Source: Acidobacteriota bacterium (GTDB lineage Bacteria; Acidobacteriota; Polarisedimenticolia; JAPUIV01). From it: 8,903 bases of DNA. This document shows, in pieces, positions 6,642 through 8,903 of this stretch. Where the stretch lies: assembly GCA_027296665.1 (NCBI GenBank), contig JAPUIV010000141.1:1-8903 (forward strand), in the 5' to 3' direction. The position numbers were made by a program, and so were the translations under genes. The notes beneath the pieces are model-generated. The model was not told the DNA's origin, searched no databases, and saw only the letters and a program-made list of their open reading frames with translations. Positions within the stretch are counted from its first letter, which is position 1. Each line of letters begins with the position of its first letter.

Positions 6642-6667
6642 CTCCCGGGAACCCCCGGCGCGGGGAG
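6642..6667. other. GC-rich inverted repeat between divergent genes
   Basis: CTCCC (6642-6646) can pair with GGGAG (6663-6667) around a GC-rich loop. On the minus-strand transcript the stem would cover part of the GGAGG before the leader ORF. On the plus-strand transcript it is followed by TCTTTTTC in the leader of the small DUF4177-like gene. The stem is short, so any role in masking a ribosome-binding site or in attenuation is speculative. The rest of the 6633-6716 gap shows no clear promoter in either direction. Confidence 0.25.
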
Positions 6668-6716
6668 TCTTTTTCATCCTTTTTCCTGTCCGCGAAAACA
6701 TCGAGGGAGGGTTTTT

Positions 6717-6887
6717 ATGCCCAAGTGGGAATACAAGATCCTGAAATCCACGACCGTGGACGATGAAACCGAAAAACGAATGAATGGTTTGGGTCAGGAA
6801 GGCTGGGAACTTACCTTCTTCGATCTGAAAGGGAGCCCGCCACCCCTCCTTTTTTACATGATCTTCCGCCGTCCCCTCGGGGGTTGA
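6717..6887 (+). CDS. Small DUF4177-like protein
   Basis: 56 residues. The start is the ATG at 6717 with GAGGGAGG just upstream (GGAGG 6 bases before the ATG). A longer frame back to 6573 would run through the TPR gene start and is not credible. The sequence opens MPKWEYKILKST and contains LGQEGWELTFFD, the WEYK...L...G.EGWEL pattern of the DUF4177 family, followed by a short strand (LLFYMIFRRP). These are small beta-alpha-beta proteins of unknown function, usually cytoplasmic and 50-70 residues long, so it is full length. It is divergent from the TPR gene and convergent with the MshEN gene, so it is probably a single-gene unit. Confidence 0.82.
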   Translation: MPKWEYKILKSTTVDDETEKRMNGLGQEGWELTFFDLKGSPPPLLFYMIFRRPLGG

Positions 6888-6902
6888 GCCGATCATGGAT
6901 CG

Positions 6903-6918
6903 ATCCGGCCGTCCGGAT
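6903..6918. terminator. Short inverted repeat between convergent genes, weak terminator candidate
   Basis: ATCCGG and CCGGAT form a 6-base stem with a CCGT loop in the 30-base gap between the DUF4177-like gene and the MshEN gene, which end facing each other. There is no T-run on either side, so an intrinsic terminator is not well supported. Confidence 0.2.
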
Positions 6919-8207
6919 TAAAACATTCGGATTTTGTTTTTCAGGATGAGGATTTCCAGGGCCGCCGAGGCTTTTCGGGAGATTCGCTGAAGTGAATTGA
7001 GGTCGATCTTTTCCAGCCCCTCCCCTTCATTGTCCCCGTATAACAGCACCGCCACCTTTCCCTGGATAGGAATCGGCAGGATCACTGCCACCCGGGGCAG
7101 GGAGGCCTTCAGATGGGAAAAGAATTCACGGTTGGCCGGAAGGGGCGCCACCGGTCCGAGATAATGGGTTTTCAGGCTCCGGAACGGGGAAAACATGGAA
7201 GGGGTATTCAGTGGAATCGACACTCCTTTGAGGCCCACCTCCCCGCCATCATCTCCGTTGGTCGACCAATGCCAGGTGAGGGCTTGATCTTTCTGAAGGA
7301 TAAACAGGCCGGCCCGCCGTACCTTGGTTCGGGTGAAATCAAGTACGATCCTGGCTACCTCATCCCGGGATTCCGCATGAGCCAGCTTGTTCGCCGCCTC
7401 CTCCAGTAAATTCCCGCCGTCCGTTGTCGGCATCGGTTGCCTGGAATCGGTCTTCTCTTTTTTCGCGACAGGTTCCGGAAGTACGGCGGTTTTGCTCTCC
7501 GTCCTCCAGGCCTCGAGGTTGCTTGGCGGGGAGGAGGGAGGGACTGGTTTAGCCAGGGTTTCGGCGGGGCTGCGAACCTCCTCGTTGAGGAAGGGAGACT
7601 CCTCGGGTTCGTGGATCGGGCGCCCGTCCAGGCCGATCTCCGGGTGGGTAGAAGGTTTGGAATCGATCTCCATCTTCTTTGACTTCCCGATTGCCTCTTT
7701 CTCTTTTTTCTCCGAACTCTCTTTTTCCTTGGCCGTCAGCAGGTTCAACTCTCCGGTCAGGGCGATAAACCTGCGTTCCCGGGAAACCTTGTAGTACCGG
7801 TCCAGTGCCTCCAGGATCCGGATCTCGGGCGCCACCCAGGGGTGAACCCGCAGTTCGGTGAGAAAGGAAACCTCATCCTGGACCAGAAGATCGTTGGGTG
7901 CCATCATCGCCAGATGAAGGGATTTTTCTTCCACGCGGAACGGTACCACCTTGTAGGTCGCCGCCAGATTGGGCGGGACCAGGCCCAGGACATCCGCGGG
8001 AATATCCTGGAGATGCTGGAAAGTGGCGTAAGGGACGCCAAGGATCTCCGATAAGGCCTCTCCCAGCTTTTTTTCGGTGATGAGACCGAGTTCGACGAGA
8101 GTCGTCCCGATGCGGCCCCCGAAAACGAGTTGGCCCCGGAAGGCGTTTTCAAGCTGCTCCTCGGTGATCTCCCCCTTACTAATAAGATACGACCCGAGCC
8201 TGGTCAA
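6918..8207 (-). CDS. MshEN-domain protein with charged linker and GAF-like C-terminus, no ATPase
   Basis: 429 residues from a TTG at 8207. An ATG at 8228 would add 7 residues (MGAEDKQ), but only the TTG has a good site (GGAGG, 8 bases away), and TRLGSYL is a typical MshEN beginning. Residues 3-59 hold the two tandem MshEN motifs, RLG..L...G.ITEEQL..A...Q and RIG..LVELG.IT...L..AL, followed by LGVPYATF. The rest of the N domain, including VVPFRVEEKSLHLAM, extends to about 140. In MshE/GspE-type proteins this domain binds c-di-GMP. A low-complexity linker (about 160-262, Lys/Glu then Pro-rich) follows. The C-terminal 160 residues (LLEEAANKLAHAESRDEVARIVLDF through VAVILPIPIQGKVAVLLYGDN) resemble a GAF-like sensory fold. 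No Walker A or B is present, so it is not a secretion ATPase but a likely cytoplasmic c-di-GMP adaptor. The ligand and output are inference. Confidence 0.88.
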   Translation of the reverse strand: MTRLGSYLISKGEITEEQLENAFRGQLVFGGRIGTTLVELGLITEKKLGEALSEILGVPYATFQHLQDIPADVLGLVPPNLAATYKVVPFRVEEKSLHLAMMAPNDLLVQDEVSFLTELRVHPWVAPEIRILEALDRYYKVSRERRFIALTGELNLLTAKEKESSEKKEKEAIGKSKKMEIDSKPSTHPEIGLDGRPIHEPEESPFLNEEVRSPAETLAKPVPPSSPPSNLEAWRTESKTAVLPEPVAKKEKTDSRQPMPTTDGGNLLEEAANKLAHAESRDEVARIVLDFTRTKVRRAGLFILQKDQALTWHWSTNGDDGGEVGLKGVSIPLNTPSMFSPFRSLKTHYLGPVAPLPANREFFSHLKASLPRVAVILPIPIQGKVAVLLYGDNEGEGLEKIDLNSLQRISRKASAALEILILKNKIRMF

Positions 8208-8215
8208 TTGCTTGT

Positions 8216-8220
8216 CCTCC
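8216..8220 (-). promoter_or_regulatory. Ribosome-binding site favouring the TTG start of the MshEN gene
   Basis: GGAGG on the minus strand, 8 bases before the TTG at 8207. It falls inside the frame of the upstream ATG at 8228, which has no SD of its own. Confidence 0.5.
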
Positions 8221-8261
8221 GCGCCCATCTGGGTTGGGGCCGGTTTTGATTAACGTGGGTG

Positions 8262-8290
8262 AAGATATGGGTTTTTTTTAAGATAGTCAA
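8262..8290 (-). promoter_or_regulatory. Sigma-70 type promoter of the MshEN gene
   Basis: On the minus strand TTGACT (8290-8285) and TATCTT (8267-8262) are exactly 17 bases apart, with an A8 run in the spacer. The predicted start near 8255 leaves a leader of about 45 bases to the TTG. The palindrome cluster begins 6 bases upstream of the -35 box. Confidence 0.5.
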
Positions 8291-8295
8291 ACCAA

Positions 8296-8339
8296 ATTGA
8301 AATCTAGTATTTCAATATTGAAATTTCATATATATGAAA
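8296..8339. promoter_or_regulatory. Cluster of overlapping TTTCA/TGAAA palindromes, candidate shared operator
   Basis: Five half-sites alternate in direction: TGAAA at 8298 and 8319, TTTCA at 8310 and 8324, TGAAA at 8335. They make ATTGAAAT/ATTTCAAT arms around CTAGT (8296-8316), a perfect 16-base palindrome ATTTCAATATTGAAAT (8309-8324), TGAAATTTCA (8319-8328) and a perfect 16-base palindrome at 8324-8339. The cluster lies exactly between two opposing promoter-like sequences, as expected for a regulator controlling both genes. I cannot name the regulator. Confidence 0.55.
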
Positions 8340-8352
8340 CATAAATTTTCAA

Positions 8353-8380
8353 TTGATATATTAATATTTATAAATATATT
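8353..8380 (+). promoter_or_regulatory. Promoter-like sequence for the small exported protein gene
   Basis: TTGATA (8353-8358) and TATATT (8375-8380) are 16 bases apart. The predicted start near 8387 leaves about 38 bases before the ATG at 8425. A 14-base palindrome (8364-8377) overlaps the -10. In such AT-rich DNA hexamer matches are easy to find, so the exact boxes are uncertain. Confidence 0.4.
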
Positions 8381-8424
8381 TTACAGTGAAGCACCCCCAC
8401 TTAGGAAGGAACTGAGAGGCAGCA

Positions 8425-8856
8425 ATGGCCCGAGATCTGGACAAGGAGAGACCAGGGAAACCGATCCGGAACCTGTTTCTGGTCACAGGCATCGGTGCCG
8501 CGGCTATCCTATTCTTCCCCCGGTCCTGCGCCCAGGAGCCTGGATTTCCCCTGGGAATCGGCGTCGGGACCAAGATCGCTGCCGCTTCGCCGAGGGAGGC
8601 GATTCCGGAGCGTTCTCCGGAAAAAACAGATTCCAGCATTATCGAGTCTCCCTTTCCCGGGGAATCATTCGACCCGGGTGAAGAACGAACCACTCCCCGA
8701 ACCTTCAAGCCGGCGCGGACACCTACGCGGCCTTACGGGAGGGTCGCCAAGGCCTCTCATCAGATTCCGACCCGGGCAGACCGCACCTCTTTCGCAGAGA
8801 AGAGGAGAAACCGATCCGTCAGGGAGAATTTGCCGTGCTCCTCCTCGAAACAATGA
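8425..8856 (+). CDS. Small exported Pro/Arg-rich protein, unknown function
   Basis: 143 residues; no family recognised. The ATG at 8425 has AGAGG 5 bases before it. Residues 16-32 (NLFLVTGIGAAAILFF) are hydrophobic after a charged N-terminus (RDLDKERPGKPIR), followed by SCAQE, so a signal peptide or membrane anchor is likely. The remainder is low in hydrophobic residues and rich in Pro, Arg, Ser, Thr and Glu (for example PARTPTRPYGR), so it is probably disordered. The first third has GC-rich third positions like other genes here; the signal fades toward the end. It diverges from the MshEN gene and shares its palindrome-rich control region, which suggests common regulation. Another gene may overlap its 3' end. 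A frame in the opposite direction through 8361-8708 has no plausible start region or motif. Confidence 0.6.
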   Translation: MARDLDKERPGKPIRNLFLVTGIGAAAILFFPRSCAQEPGFPLGIGVGTKIAAASPREAIPERSPEKTDSSIIESPFPGESFDPGEERTTPRTFKPARTPTRPYGRVAKASHQIPTRADRTSFAEKRRNRSVRENLPCSSSKQ

Positions 8857-8903
8857 GAATTCCGAGGCCCCGGGGCGGTTGGGAGCCCAGGGTGGCAGCC
8901 TGC
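8835..8903 (+). CDS. Possible start of a further gene, truncated by the right edge
   Basis: A GTG at 8835 preceded by GGGAG at 8 bases opens a frame (VLLLETMRIPRPRGG...) that stays open to the edge, 23 codons. An in-frame ATG at 8853 overlaps the stop of the preceding gene as ATGA, an arrangement typical of coupled genes. Too little sequence remains to judge product or reality. Confidence 0.35.
   Translation, partial: MLLLETMRIPRPRGGWEPRVAAC

Noticed and set aside
6642..6675. Hairpin plus T-run on the plus strand as a terminator
   Set aside because: No plus-strand gene lies upstream for it to terminate, and the stem is only 5 bases. Listed only as an inverted repeat.
8296..8377. Palindromes as a CRISPR array, phage attachment site or replication origin
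   Set aside because: There are no regular repeat-spacer units, no integrase or tRNA nearby, and no DnaA-box series. A divergent promoter operator explains the position better.
8361..8708. 115-codon minus-strand frame through the AT-rich region
   Set aside because: It ends in AT-rich regulatory sequence (VKYIYKY), has no motif, and overlaps the plus-strand exported protein with better start signals.
8868..8880. GCCCCGGGGC palindrome near the right edge as a terminator
   Set aside because: No T-run follows and the surrounding frame is open as a possible new gene, so it is most likely chance in GC-rich DNA.

Overview
The window comes from a GC-rich Gram-negative bacterium. Most genes have high-GC third positions and good Shine-Dalgarno sites. 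An outer-membrane barrel, a lipoprotein and several Sec-type signal peptides imply a double membrane. Nothing seen fixes the lineage; a Nitrospirota-like or deltaproteobacterial-type organism is only a guess. I saw no tRNA, rRNA, CRISPR, transposase or phage gene, and no gene-free stretch over 300 bases. The largest intergenic gap is 8229-8424.

Left and centre (1-5052, minus strand): a zinc/manganese-type uptake operon. A near-consensus promoter (5023-5052) precedes a small His/Cys-rich lipoprotein (4995-4612). Then come a coiled-coil plus beta-barrel porin (4500-3169), a ZnuA/TroA-type metal-binding protein (3142-2111) and an ABC-3 (ZnuB-type) permease with an extra membrane helix and a C-terminal HEAT-repeat domain (2107-578). 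A hairpin followed by seven Ts lies just before the porin. Past the permease, an unrecognised exported protein starts at 494 and runs off the left edge. No ABC ATPase gene is visible. The proposed flow is outer membrane (porin), periplasm (lipoprotein, ZnuA), inner membrane (permease), with the HEAT domain probably in the periplasm.

Middle (5062-6887): an exported TPR protein (minus) is transcribed toward the operon, and a 56-residue DUF4177-like protein (plus) diverges from it. The TPR gene seems to start at a TTG, overlapped by a short Cys/His-containing leader ORF that has the best ribosome-binding site in the region.

Right (6918-8903): a gene for an MshEN (c-di-GMP-binding type) domain, a long charged linker and a GAF-like C-terminus, without the usual ATPase. 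It is divergent from a small exported Pro/Arg-rich protein. Between them lies a stretch of about 16% GC packed with overlapping TTTCA/TGAAA palindromes and flanked by two opposing promoter-like sequences. This looks like a shared operator. A further gene may begin at 8835 and leave the window.
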